A stretch of 64,000 nucleotides of DNA, taken from contig NZ_MINI01000048.1 in NCBI RefSeq assembly GCF_002906855.1, forward strand, positions 496,001 to 560,000, read 5' to 3'. Position 1 is the first letter of the stretch. Each line of letters begins with the position of its first letter. Positions 1 through 8,049 of this stretch are shown here, piece by piece. The notes under the pieces were generated by a model. That model was not told the origin of the DNA and searched no databases. It saw only the letters and a program-made list of their open reading frames with translations. A program made the translations under genes and the position numbers. The stretch is from Pseudomonas putida (GTDB taxonomy: Bacteria > Pseudomonadota > Gammaproteobacteria > Pseudomonadales > Pseudomonadaceae).

Positions 1-852
1 GAGGTCCGAGACCTGCTTGAAGAAGCGGTCGCTCAGGGCCTTGATGCGCACGTTCTCGGCGGCCATTTCCTGCTTGGCGATGGCGAAGGCTTCGCCCATG
101 CCGACGATCTGGTGGGTCGGCAGCGTGCCCGAACGCATGCCGCGCTCATGGCCACCGCCGTGAATGATGGCTTCCAGACGCACACGCGGCTTGCGGCTGA
201 CGTACAGCGCGCCGATACCTTTAGGGCCGTAGACCTTGTGCGCCGAGAACGACATCAGGTCGACCTTCAGCTTCTGAACGTCGATTTCGACCTTGCCGGC
301 CGACTGCGCAGCATCGACATGGAACAGCACGCCACGCGAACGGGTCAGTTCACCGATGGCGGCGATGTCGTTGATCGAACCGACTTCGTTGTTCACGTGC
401 ATCAGCGAGACCAGGATAGTGTCGTCGCGCAGGGCGGCTTCGACCATGGCCGGGGTGACGATGCCGTCTTCGCCCGGTTCCAGGTAGGTGACTTCGAAAC
501 CTTCACGCTCGAGCTGGCGAGCGGTATCCAGGACCGCCTTGTGCTCGATCTTGGAGGTGATGATGTGCTTGCCCTTGGTCTGATAGAAGTGCGCCACGCC
601 TTTCAGGGCGAGGTTGTCGGACTCGGTGGCACCGCTGGTCCAGACGATTTCGCGCGGATCGGCGTTGATCAGGTCGGCAACCTGGCGGCGACCGTTCTCG
701 ACCGCTTCTTCGGCCTTCCAGCCGAACACGTGGGAACGCGAGGCCGGGTTACCGAAGTTGCCGTCGACCAGCAGGCAGTCGGCCATCTTCTGGGCGACGC
801 GAGGGTCGACCGGCGTGGTAGCGGAGTAATCGAGGTAGATCGGCAACTTCAT
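1..852 (-). CDS. iscS: Cysteine desulfurase IscS (N-terminal 284 residues; runs off the window)
   Basis: Pyridoxal-phosphate enzyme that takes sulfur from cysteine for Fe-S cluster assembly and tRNA thiolation. The N-terminus MKLPIYLDYSATTPVDPRVA is typical of IscS, and the PLP-lysine motif SFSAHKVYGPKG is visible around 205-245. The ATG at 850-852 has a good upstream AGGAGAT. The active-site cysteine loop lies in the missing C-terminal part. It sits 51 bp downstream of iscR on the same strand, the usual isc operon order, so the rest of isc should lie beyond base 1. Confidence 0.97.
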   Translation of the reverse strand, partial: MKLPIYLDYSATTPVDPRVAQKMADCLLVDGNFGNPASRSHVFGWKAEEAVENGRRQVADLINADPREIVWTSGATESDNLALKGVAHFYQTKGKHIITSKIEHKAVLDTARQLEREGFEVTYLEPGEDGIVTPAMVEAALRDDTILVSLMHVNNEVGSINDIAAIGELTRSRGVLFHVDAAQSAGKVEIDVQKLKVDLMSFSAHKVYGPKGIGALYVSRKPRVRLEAIIHGGGHERGMRSGTLPTHQIVGMGEAFAIAKQEMAAENVRIKALSDRFFKQVSDL

Positions 853-903
853 GGGTATCTCCTATCAGGCGGTGGCGTCGCTCGTCACTGTTAAAATAAA
901 AGG

Positions 904-1395
904 TCAGTCGACGGCGGACGTCTCAATCTTGTCCAGCTGGGCAGTACGGCCTGCGACACGCCGCAGGTCCTGGCGCTGGGCGACTTCCTGCACCTCACGG
1001 CGCATGACGAGGTCGGCCAGGCTGATGCCGCTGAGGAATTCATGGATCTGCTGGCTGAGGTCGCACCACAGGTGGTGGGTCAGGCAGGTGTCACCGGCAT
1101 GGCAATCCCCGAGGCCCTGGCAACGGGTGGCATCTACCGACTCGTTGACCGCGTCGATGACCTGGGCCACCTGGATGGTTTCCATGCCGCGCGACAACTG
1201 GTAGCCACCGCCCGGACCGCGCACGCTGGAGACCAGGCTGCTGCGGCGCAGCTTGGCGAACAGCTGTTCCAGATAAGAGAGGGAAATGCCCTGGCGCTCG
1301 GAAATGTCGGCCAAAGACACCGGCCCATGCTGCGCGTGCAGTGCCAGGTCGAGCATGGCAGTCACGGCGTATCGGCCTTTGGTAGTCAGTCGCAT
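904..1395 (-). CDS. iscR: Fe-S cluster-responsive transcriptional regulator IscR
   Basis: Rrf2-family winged-helix regulator that senses cellular Fe-S status by holding a [2Fe-2S] cluster and represses the isc operon. The 163-residue protein begins MRLTTKGRYAVTAMLDLAL and carries the three cluster cysteines C92, C98 and C104 plus H107, the same positions as in E. coli IscR. The HTH and recognition wing (SLSYLEQLFAKLRRSSLV, then VRGPGGGYQL) lie at residues 38-67. It is the first gene of the isc operon and has Isc-box-like sites in its own promoter, so autoregulation is expected. Confidence 0.98.
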   Translation of the reverse strand: MRLTTKGRYAVTAMLDLALHAQHGPVSLADISERQGISLSYLEQLFAKLRRSSLVSSVRGPGGGYQLSRGMETIQVAQVIDAVNESVDATRCQGLGDCHAGDTCLTHHLWCDLSQQIHEFLSGISLADLVMRREVQEVAQRQDLRRVAGRTAQLDKIETSAVD

Positions 1396-1432
1396 GGCTA
1401 TTGGGTACCACGGGAGTTACGGGATGTGTGCG

Positions 1433-1490
1433 AGTATGCGATTCCCGAGCATTTAAGTCAACTATTAGACCTACTGCTTTAGTCGGGTTT
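1433..1490 (-). promoter_or_regulatory. iscR promoter with two Isc-box-like IscR sites
   Basis: Reading leftward, a -35 TTGACT (1456-1461) is separated by 17 bp from a -10 CATACT (1433-1438), 38 bp before the iscR start. The stretch 1441-1465 (minus strand) fits the type 1 IscR consensus: ATAGTTGACT, an A/T-rich centre, then TCGGGAAT, and it covers the -35. A second, oppositely oriented copy at 1464-1490 (plus strand) has GACCTACTGC, then TTTAGTCGGGTTT. Type 1 sites bind holo-IscR and repress, so the promoter should be shut when clusters are abundant. Assignment is by eye against the published consensus. Confidence 0.7.
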
Positions 1491-1522
1491 GCATCTGGGA
1501 GGCGGGCGCGATTGTAGCAGTA

Positions 1523-1546
1523 ATGGGGCGTGAGCACACGCCCCAT
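1523..1546. terminator. Hairpin downstream of cysE
   Basis: Perfect 10-bp stem (ATGGGGCGTG / CACGCCCCAT) with a 4-nt loop, 29 bp past the cysE stop. There is no strong T tract on either side, so termination may be weak or the hairpin may act mainly in mRNA stability. Confidence 0.5.
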
Positions 1547-1574
1547 ATGTCAGGGTGACGTCACTGCGGCGTAA

Positions 1575-2363
1575 TCAATGCGACTGAGTGTCGCGCTGGG
1601 CAGCCTGGGTTTCGACCGCAAAGTCATCTTCCGGCAGCTTCGGCAGTTCCTTGGCACAGTAGTCACTGCCCATCTTGGTCAGCGCGCCACACATGCCCTC
1701 CAGGCGCTCGTCGACGGCCTGCAGGTGGTCGAGCATCTGGCCGATGGCCCGGGCTACCGGGTCCGGCATGTCGCCGCTGACACCATAGGCATCGAAACCG
1801 ATCTTCTCGGCCATCGCCTTGCGCTTGGCCTCGAGCTCGGTGTCTTCACTGTTCTTGACGATGATCCGCCCCGGGATGCCGACGGCCGTGGCGCCGGCCG
1901 GCACCGCCTTGGTCACCACCGCATTGGAGCCGATCTTGGCCCCGGCACCGACGGTGAACGGGCCAAGCACCTTGGCACCCGCCCCTACCACCACACCGTT
2001 TTCCAGGGTCGGGTGGCGCTTGCCCTTGTTCCAGCTGGTGCCGCCCAGGGTCACACCCTGATAAAGGGTGACATCGTCACCAATCTCGGCGGTTTCGCCG
2101 ATGACGATGCCCATGCCGTGATCGATGAAGAAGCGTCGACCGATGGTCGCGCCGGGATGGATCTCGATACCGGTCAGCCAGCGACCGAAGTTCGACACCA
2201 GGCGGGCCAGCCACTTGAAATCGCGCTTCCACAGGGCGTTGCCCAGGCGATGCAGCCAGATGGCGTGCATGCCGGGGTAGCAGGTCAACACCTCGAAGGC
2301 ATTGCGCGCCGCCGGGTCTCGATGAAATACGCTCTGGATATCTTCACGCAGACGCTCGAACAT
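1575..2363 (-). CDS. cysE: Serine O-acetyltransferase
   Basis: Transfers acetyl from acetyl-CoA to serine, the committed step of cysteine synthesis and so a supplier of substrate to the neighbouring IscS. The 262-residue protein has an N-terminal helical SAT domain (residues 1-65) followed by a left-handed beta-helix of hexapeptide repeats, from IHPGATIGRRFFIDHGMGIVIGE through VPAGATAVGIPGRII. The DHGMG and GVTLGGT motifs are the family's active-site and acyl-CoA signatures. It lies 3 bp downstream of trmJ on the same strand. The 50-residue tail after the beta-helix is a little longer than in the E. coli enzyme. Confidence 0.96.
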   Translation of the reverse strand: MFERLREDIQSVFHRDPAARNAFEVLTCYPGMHAIWLHRLGNALWKRDFKWLARLVSNFGRWLTGIEIHPGATIGRRFFIDHGMGIVIGETAEIGDDVTLYQGVTLGGTSWNKGKRHPTLENGVVVGAGAKVLGPFTVGAGAKIGSNAVVTKAVPAGATAVGIPGRIIVKNSEDTELEAKRKAMAEKIGFDAYGVSGDMPDPVARAIGQMLDHLQAVDERLEGMCGALTKMGSDYCAKELPKLPEDDFAVETQAAQRDTQSH

Positions 2364-2366
2364 CTG

Positions 2367-3137
2367 TCAGTCCTTCCGTTTATGCGGCTCGCCCCGTGCG
2401 ACCTTCTGGGTCTCGGTGAGGATGCCGCGCAAAATGCTCATTTCCGAACGATTGACCGAGCTGCGCCCATATAGCCGGCGCAGGCGCGCCATCAGGTGCT
2501 TGGGCTTCTCAGGGTCGAGGAAGCCGATGTCCACCAGGGTGTTCTCCAGGTGTTCATAGAACAGCTCCATTTCGTCCATGGTCGCCAGCTCGTTGCTGCG
2601 CAGCGAGTTGGCATCGAACTTCTCGACTTTCGAGGGCGCGCCTTCGGCTGCCAGCCAGGCCATGCGCACCTCATAGGAGAGCACCTGGACCGCGGCGGCA
2701 AGGTTCAGCGAACTGAAGTCGGGGTTCGAGGGAATGTGCACGTGGAAGTGACATCGCTGCAGTTCTTCGTTGGTCAGGCCAGCGTGTTCACGCCCGAACA
2801 CCAAGGCGATCTCTTCGCCGCCGGTGGCGTGCTCCACGGCCTTGGCCCCGCATTCGCGCGGGTCGATCAAAGGCCAGGGGATGCTGCGCTCACGGGCACT
2901 GGTGCCCATGACCAGGCTGCAGCCGACCAGCGCGTCTTCAAGGCTGTCGACCACTTGGGCATTGGCCAGGATGTCGTCGGCGCCCGAGGCACGCGCAGTG
3001 GCGTCGCCGGACGGGAACTCTTTTGGCTGCACCAGCACCAGACGCGACAAGCCCATGTTTTTCATGGCACGCGCAGCGCCGCCGATGTTGCCGGGGTGGC
3101 TGGTATTGACCAGAACAACACGAATATTTTGCAGCAA
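2367..3137 (-). CDS. trmJ: tRNA (cytidine/uridine-2'-O-)-methyltransferase TrmJ
   Basis: SPOUT-class enzyme that methylates the ribose at position 32 of tRNAs using SAM. The start chosen is TTG at 3135-3137, giving the family N-terminus MLQNIRVVLVNTSHPGNIGGAARA; the frame stays open upstream to 3233, but that extension is Cys-rich and unlike the family. The NTSHPGNIGG motif (about residues 11-20) and the C-terminal knot segment (LVFGREHAGL, then IPSNPDFSSLNLAAAVQVLSYE) identify it. The product is 256 residues. It is divergent from suhB, and cysE follows 3 bp after its stop. Confidence 0.93.
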   Translation of the reverse strand: MLQNIRVVLVNTSHPGNIGGAARAMKNMGLSRLVLVQPKEFPSGDATARASGADDILANAQVVDSLEDALVGCSLVMGTSARERSIPWPLIDPRECGAKAVEHATGGEEIALVFGREHAGLTNEELQRCHFHVHIPSNPDFSSLNLAAAVQVLSYEVRMAWLAAEGAPSKVEKFDANSLRSNELATMDEMELFYEHLENTLVDIGFLDPEKPKHLMARLRRLYGRSSVNRSEMSILRGILTETQKVARGEPHKRKD

Positions 3138-3243
3138 GGTGTTGTGCTCACAGATGCAGGAATCAGGGCCTTCGATCTTACAGAACCGACAGGCGTAACG
3201 CCACGAAAGCAAATGTGGCACTTCTGCCTTCAAAAATTTCTGC

Positions 3244-3249
3244 TAGAAT
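3244..3249 (+). promoter_or_regulatory. Candidate -10 element of the suhB promoter
   Basis: TAGAAT, 39 bp before the suhB ATG, in an A/T-rich pocket (3228-3243). The -35 region about 17 bp upstream (TTCTGCC) matches the consensus poorly, so this is a tentative sigma-70 promoter. Confidence 0.4.
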
Positions 3250-3288
3250 GGCCGGCTTTCCTCTTTAACATCTCCAGGTGACCCGCCC

Positions 3289-4107
3289 ATGCAGCCTATG
3301 CTGAATATCGCCCTGCGCGCCGCTCGCAGCGCCAGTGAATTGATCTTCCGCTCCATCGAACGCCTGGATACCATCAAGGTCGACGAGAAAGAGGCTAAGG
3401 ACTACGTTTCCGAAGTTGATCGCGCCGCCGAACAGAAAATCGTCGACGCACTGCGCAAGGCCTACCCGAACCACTCGATCCAGGGTGAAGAGACGGGCAT
3501 GCACGCGGGCACCGGCGAAGAAGGCAAGGACTACCTGTGGATCATCGATCCGCTGGATGGCACCACCAACTTCCTGCGCGGCATCCCGCACTTCGCCGTC
3601 AGCATCGCCTGCAAGTACCGCGGTCGCCTCGAGCACGCGGTCGTCCTCGACCCGGTTCGCCAGGAAGAATTCACCGCCAGCCGTGGCCGTGGCGCCCAGC
3701 TCAATGGCCGTCGCCTGCGCGTCAGCTCGCGCACCAGCCTGGAAGGCGCACTGCTGGGCACCGGCTTCCCGTTCCGTGACAACCAGATGGCTGACCTGGA
3801 CAACTACCTGGGCATGTTCCGCGCCCTGACTGGCCAGACCGCCGGCATCCGCCGCGCAGGCTCCGCCAGCCTGGACCTGGCCTACGTGGCTGCCGGCCGT
3901 TTCGATGCCTTCTGGGAGTCGGGCCTGTCCGAATGGGACATGGCTGCAGGCGTGCTGCTGATCCAGGAAGCCGGTGGCCTGGTGAGCGACTTCAACGGTG
4001 GCCACGATTTCCTCGACAAGGGCCACATCGTTGCAGGCAACATCAAGTGCTTCAAGGCCGTACTGACCGCTATCCAGCCACACCTGCCAGAGCACATGAA
4101 GCGCTAA
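3289..4107 (+). CDS. suhB: Inositol-1-monophosphatase / Nus factor SuhB
   Basis: Mg-dependent inositol monophosphatase fold; in E. coli SuhB also joins the rRNA antitermination complex. All family motifs are present: GEETG with E67-E68, DPLDGTTNF with D87 and D90, and the C-terminal WDMAAGVLLIQEAGG. The protein is 272 residues, normal for the family. It is divergent from trmJ and is followed 16 bp later by a strong terminator, so it is probably monocistronic. Confidence 0.97.
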   Translation: MQPMLNIALRAARSASELIFRSIERLDTIKVDEKEAKDYVSEVDRAAEQKIVDALRKAYPNHSIQGEETGMHAGTGEEGKDYLWIIDPLDGTTNFLRGIPHFAVSIACKYRGRLEHAVVLDPVRQEEFTASRGRGAQLNGRRLRVSSRTSLEGALLGTGFPFRDNQMADLDNYLGMFRALTGQTAGIRRAGSASLDLAYVAAGRFDAFWESGLSEWDMAAGVLLIQEAGGLVSDFNGGHDFLDKGHIVAGNIKCFKAVLTAIQPHLPEHMKR

Positions 4108-4122
4108 GCGCGGATTGCAGGC

Positions 4123-4152
4123 AAAAAAAGCACCCCTGGGGGTGCTTTTTTT
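4123..4152. terminator. Bidirectional rho-independent terminator between suhB and the glycine-zipper gene
   Basis: A-tract, GCACCCC / GGGGTGC stem, T-tract. It sits between two convergent genes (stops at 4107 and 4164) and reads as a terminator in both directions. Confidence 0.9.
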
Positions 4153-4163
4153 ATGCCTGTCGC

Positions 4164-4706
4164 TTACTGCCCAGCTTCGCTGAGGATCAGCTTGCCATTC
4201 TTGTCCAGCGGAATGGTCGAACCCGGCTCGCGGTCCATCTTCACCTTGCCCACCTGATCACCAATGGAATAGGTCACGTTGTAACCAACTACCTTCTCGC
4301 TGATGTCGTTGACCGTGTTGCAGCGGGTTTGTGTGGTGGTGTAGGTATCACGCTGCTGCATGCCTTCCTGCACCTTGTTGCCGGCATAACCACCACCGAC
4401 CGCACCGGCCACGGTGGCGATCTTCTTGCCGGTGCCGCCGCCGATCTGGTTACCCAGCAGGCCGCCAGCAAGGGCACCGACCACGGTACCGGCGATCTGG
4501 TGCTGGTCCTTGACCGGCGCCTGACGCGTAACGGCGACGTCCTTGCAGACCTCGCGCGGAGTTTTGACCTGTTGCTTGATCGGTTGCACGTCGGTGACCT
4601 GGGCGTACTCAGGCCCCTTGTTCACCAAGCTGTAGGTGGCAACAGCACCTCCGGCAGTAACACCGACAGCACCCAGCACAGCGCCTACGAGCATTGATTT
4701 GTTCAC
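4164..4706 (-). CDS. Glycine-zipper 2TM-domain envelope protein
   Basis: A 180-residue envelope protein. Residues 5-27 form a small-residue hydrophobic segment (MLVGAVLGAVGVTAGGAVA) that works as a signal anchor. Residues 71-108 are a glycine-zipper domain (IAGTVVGALAGGLLGNQIGGG, then GAVGGGYAGNKVQE), the Rick_17kDa_Anti / SlyB-like pattern. Two cysteines flank it (EVCKD and TRCNTV). Glycine-zipper proteins associate with the outer membrane and envelope integrity, but the precise role is unknown. It has its own terminator downstream, and the secF terminator lies upstream, so it is probably transcribed alone. Confidence 0.85.
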   Translation of the reverse strand: MNKSMLVGAVLGAVGVTAGGAVATYSLVNKGPEYAQVTDVQPIKQQVKTPREVCKDVAVTRQAPVKDQHQIAGTVVGALAGGLLGNQIGGGTGKKIATVAGAVGGGYAGNKVQEGMQQRDTYTTTQTRCNTVNDISEKVVGYNVTYSIGDQVGKVKMDREPGSTIPLDKNGKLILSEAGQ

Positions 4707-4765
4707 ATGAACCTCCTGTTGTACCTGCAGGGGCTAACCTGCTTTCTCCCAGCCTTGGAGCAAAA

Positions 4766-4798
4766 AAAAAGGCGTGAGTTCAACACTCACGCCTTTTT
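4766..4798. terminator. Terminator of the yajC-secD-secF operon
   Basis: A-tract, 9-bp stem (GGCGTGAGT / ACTCACGCC) and T-tract, 28 bp beyond the secF stop in the direction of transcription. The flanking A and T runs make it potentially bidirectional. Confidence 0.88.
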
Positions 4799-4825
4799 CA
4801 TCGCCGAACGGCGTAGGACTAGCCC

Positions 4826-5734
4826 TTAAGGACGGTCATCCGCACCTTCGTTTTTCGCAGGAGGAATCAGGTCTTCACTGTTCAGGTTCAGCCAGATCAG
4901 CACCACGTTGGCGATGTAGATCGACGAGTAGGTACCGGCCAGGACACCGATGAACAGCGCCAGCGAGAAGCCAAACAGGTTGTCGCCACCGAAGATCAGC
5001 AACGCACCGATCGCCAGCAAGGTCGACACCGAGGTGGCGATGGTGCGCAGCAGGGTCTGGGTGGTCGAGACGTTGATGTTCTCGATCAGCGAGGCCTTGC
5101 GCATCACGCGGAAATTCTCACGCACCCGGTCGAACACGACGATGGTGTCGTTCAGCGAGTAGCCGATGATCGCGAGTACCGCTGCCAGCACCGTCAGGTC
5201 GAAGGTGATCTGGAAGAACGACAGGATACCCAGGGTCACCACCACGTCGTGGATCAGCGAGACGATCGCGCCCACGGCGAACTTCCACTGGAAGCGGAAA
5301 GCCAGGTAGATGAGGATGCCGCCCAGCGCCAGGAGCATGCCGAGGCCGCCCTGGTCGCGCAACTCTTCTCCTACCTGCGGGCCGACGAACTCGACGCGCT
5401 TGAGGGTGGCCGGGTTGTCGCCGCCAGCCTTCTGCAGGGCCGCGCCAACCTTGGCACCCAGCTGTGGGTCATCGCCCGGCATGCGCACCAGCAGGTCGGT
5501 GGTGGCGCCAAAGCTCTGCACCACGGCCTCGTGGAAGCCGGAGTCTTGCAACTCGGCACGTACTGCCTTGAGGTCGGCCGGCCGCTCATAGGTCAGCTCG
5601 ATCAGTGTGCCGCCCGTGAAGTCGAGGCCGAAGTTCAAACCCTTGTGGAACCAGCTGAACAACGCCAGCACCGTCAGGAGCATGGTGGCGGCGAACGCAA
5701 TCTTGCGTACGCCCATGAAATTGATGGTTTTCAT
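4826..5734 (-). CDS. secF: Protein translocase subunit SecF
   Basis: Inner-membrane partner of SecD that uses the proton-motive force to complete Sec-dependent export. The 302-residue product starts MKTINFMGVRKIAFAATMLL; an upstream in-frame start would run into the secD end. It has the family layout: TM1, a periplasmic domain opening with GLDFTGGTLIEL, then five TM helices with the conserved ILSFFQITFDLTVLAAVLAIIGYSLND and FDRVREN signature. The start is 10 bp after the secD stop. Confidence 0.97.
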   Translation of the reverse strand: MKTINFMGVRKIAFAATMLLTVLALFSWFHKGLNFGLDFTGGTLIELTYERPADLKAVRAELQDSGFHEAVVQSFGATTDLLVRMPGDDPQLGAKVGAALQKAGGDNPATLKRVEFVGPQVGEELRDQGGLGMLLALGGILIYLAFRFQWKFAVGAIVSLIHDVVVTLGILSFFQITFDLTVLAAVLAIIGYSLNDTIVVFDRVRENFRVMRKASLIENINVSTTQTLLRTIATSVSTLLAIGALLIFGGDNLFGFSLALFIGVLAGTYSSIYIANVVLIWLNLNSEDLIPPAKNEGADDRP

Positions 5735-5744
5735 CGCAGCTCCC

Positions 5745-7607
5745 TCAAACCCACAGCTTCTTGATGTCACGCCCGCCACAGGTCAGGTTGACCAGTGCAC
5801 GGGTCACCATGACGGCAGTGAACATCGAGGTGAAAATCCCGAGGGACATGGTCACCGCGAAGCCCTTGACCGGGCCGGTACCCATGGCGAACAGGATGCC
5901 GCCGACCAGCAAGGTGGTCAGGTTGGCGTCGACGATTGCCGAGTAGGCACGGTTGAAACCTTCATGGATCGCGCGCTGCACCGACATGCCAGCGGCAATT
6001 TCTTCCCGAATACGCGAGAAGATCAGCACGTTGGCGTCCACCGCCATACCCATGGTCAACACGATACCGGCAATACCCGGAAGGGTCAGCGTGGCACCCA
6101 GCAGCGACATCAGCGCCAACAGCAGCACCATGTTGCCCGCCAGGGCGATGGTAGCGAGCACGCCAAAGCCGCGGTAGATGGCGATGATGAACAGCGAGAC
6201 GAACAGCATGCCCCACAGCGACGCATCGATACCCTTGGTGATGTTGTCAGCACCCAGGCTTGGACCGATGGTACGTTCTTCGGCGAAGTACATCGGCGCA
6301 GCCAGACCACCGGCACGCAACAGCAGGGCCAGTTCCGACGATTCACCCTGGCCGTTCAGGCCGGTGATGCGGAACTGGCTGCCCAGTGGCGACTGGATGG
6401 TCGCCAGGCTGATGATCTTCTTCTCTTCCTGGAAGCTCTGCACGGCAACGTCCTTCTCGACGCCATCGACAGTCTGCTTGACGTAGCGGGTGACCGGCTT
6501 CTGCTCGATGAAGATCACCGCCATGCTACGGCCAACGTTGCTGCGGGTGGCGCGACTCATCAGCTCGCCACCATGGCCATCCAGGCGGATGTTCACCTGT
6601 GGCCGGCCGTGCTCGTCGAAGCTGGCCTGGGCGTCGGTAACCTGGTCACCCGTGATGATCAGGCCGCGCTCGACAGCAGCGGAACGGTTGCCCTCACGGA
6701 ACTCGAAGACCTCGGTAGTAGCCTTGGAAGCGCCCGGCTCGGCACCGAAGCGGAACTCCAGGTTGGCAGTCTTGCCGAGGATACGCTTGGCTTCGGCAGT
6801 GTCCTGTACGCCCGGCAGCTCGACCACGATGCGGTTGGCGCCCTGGCGCTGTACCAGCGGCTCGGCCACGCCCAGCTCGTTCACACGGTTGCGGACGGTG
6901 GTCAGGTTCTGCTTGATCGAGTATTCGCGGATCTCGGCGACTTTCGCCTGGGTCAGCGCCAGACGCAGCACGGCGAGCTCGTTGCGCTCGGTGGTGGTCA
7001 GGTCGAAATCATTGAAATTCTTGCGGATCAGGGCACGTGCCTGTTCGCGGGTAGCATCGTCAGCGAAGCCCAGCATTACACCGCCATCCTGCTGCGGCAG
7101 GCTGCGGTAGCGGATGCGCTCTTTGCGCAGCAAGGTCTTGACCTCGCCTTCGTAGACTTTCATGCGGGCGCTCATGGCCTTGTCCATGTCCACTTCCAGC
7201 AGGAAGTGCACACCACCGGACAGGTCCAGGCCCAGCTTCATCGGGCTTGCACCCAGGTTGCGCAGCCATTGCGGGGTAGTCTGGGCCAGGTTCAGGGCCA
7301 CGACGTAATCATCGCCCAGTGCCTTGCGCACTACATCCTTGGCTGGCAATTGAGCTTCCTGGTTGGTCAGGCGAATCAGCCCACTGCCCTTCTCACCCAG
7401 ACTTGCGCCCTTGACGGTGATACCAGCATCGACCAGCGCCTTGCTGACACGGTCGAGGTCGGCCTGGTTGACCTGCAGCGCCGAGCTGGCACCGCTGATC
7501 TGTACCGCCGGATCATCCGGGTAGAGGTTGGGAGCGGAATAAATGAAACCGATCGCCAGTACCACCAGGATCAGTGCGTATTTCCACAGAGGGTATTTGT
7601 TCAGCAT
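5745..7607 (-). CDS. secD: Protein translocase subunit SecD
   Basis: Large SecDF subunit, 620 residues from the ATG at 7607 (a GTG one codon upstream is the alternative). TM1 is followed by the periplasmic P1 domain starting at GLDLSGGVHFLLEVDMD, the P4 domain, and a C-terminal six-helix block with the signature LPGIAGIVLTMGMAVDANVLIFSRIREE. It works with SecF, encoded immediately downstream, and with YajC, encoded upstream. Confidence 0.97.
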   Translation of the reverse strand: MLNKYPLWKYALILVVLAIGFIYSAPNLYPDDPAVQISGASSALQVNQADLDRVSKALVDAGITVKGASLGEKGSGLIRLTNQEAQLPAKDVVRKALGDDYVVALNLAQTTPQWLRNLGASPMKLGLDLSGGVHFLLEVDMDKAMSARMKVYEGEVKTLLRKERIRYRSLPQQDGGVMLGFADDATREQARALIRKNFNDFDLTTTERNELAVLRLALTQAKVAEIREYSIKQNLTTVRNRVNELGVAEPLVQRQGANRIVVELPGVQDTAEAKRILGKTANLEFRFGAEPGASKATTEVFEFREGNRSAAVERGLIITGDQVTDAQASFDEHGRPQVNIRLDGHGGELMSRATRSNVGRSMAVIFIEQKPVTRYVKQTVDGVEKDVAVQSFQEEKKIISLATIQSPLGSQFRITGLNGQGESSELALLLRAGGLAAPMYFAEERTIGPSLGADNITKGIDASLWGMLFVSLFIIAIYRGFGVLATIALAGNMVLLLALMSLLGATLTLPGIAGIVLTMGMAVDANVLIFSRIREEIAAGMSVQRAIHEGFNRAYSAIVDANLTTLLVGGILFAMGTGPVKGFAVTMSLGIFTSMFTAVMVTRALVNLTCGGRDIKKLWV

Positions 7608-7627
7608 CACGCCGCCCGTTCAAGACG

Positions 7628-7648
7628 CGGGGCGCTTTGCGCGCCCCG
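7628..7648. other. Intercistronic hairpin between yajC and secD
   Basis: Perfect 8-bp GC stem (CGGGGCGC / GCGCCCCG) with a 5-nt loop in the 64-bp gap between the two genes. No T tract follows, so it probably tunes relative expression or mRNA ends and does not terminate. Confidence 0.5.
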
Positions 7649-7671
7649 ACTGGAAAAATGAAACCGGTAAC

Positions 7672-8007
7672 TCAGATAGCCTTGAGCGTACCTTTTGGCA
7701 GGGTGGCCGCGATGGCACCCTTCTGGAACTTCAGCTCGACGGTGTCGGAAACTTCCAGGACCACGAAGTCATCGGAAACCTTGACGATCTTGCCGGCGAT
7801 GCCGCCGTTGGTGACAACTTCGTCACCTTTCTGCAAGTTGCTCAGCAGGTTCTTCTGCTCTTTGGCGCGCTTGGACTGCGGGCGCCAGATCATCAGGTAG
7901 AAGATGACCAGGAAACCGACCAGGAAAATCCACTCGAAACCGGTACCGGCTGGGCCAGCGGCGGGTGCTGCAGCGTCCGCGTATGCGGCGGGGATCAAGA
8001 AGCTCAT
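7672..8007 (-). CDS. yajC: Sec translocon accessory protein YajC
   Basis: A 111-residue single-span protein of the SecDF-YajC complex. After a short periplasmic Ala-rich N-terminus, a TM helix spans residues 24-40 (FEWIFLVGFLVIFYLMIW), followed by the family motif RPQSKRAKEQKNLLSNLQKGDEV and a small beta-rich cytoplasmic domain. First gene of yajC-secD-secF, downstream of tgt. Confidence 0.96.
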   Translation of the reverse strand: MSFLIPAAYADAAAPAAGPAGTGFEWIFLVGFLVIFYLMIWRPQSKRAKEQKNLLSNLQKGDEVVTNGGIAGKIVKVSDDFVVLEVSDTVELKFQKGAIAATLPKGTLKAI

Positions 8008-8049
8008 TGGGCACTCCTAATGTAATTTTCTAATAATGGATGCGAACAG

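Noticed and set aside
2367..3233. Upstream start of trmJ at 3233
   Set aside because: It would add 32 Cys-rich residues absent from the family and run into the suhB promoter region; the TTG at 3137 gives the conserved N-terminus.
5607..7661. A 684-residue plus-strand frame opposite secD
   Set aside because: secD is unambiguous on the minus strand; the shadow shows no recognisable domain and spans the secF-secD junction.
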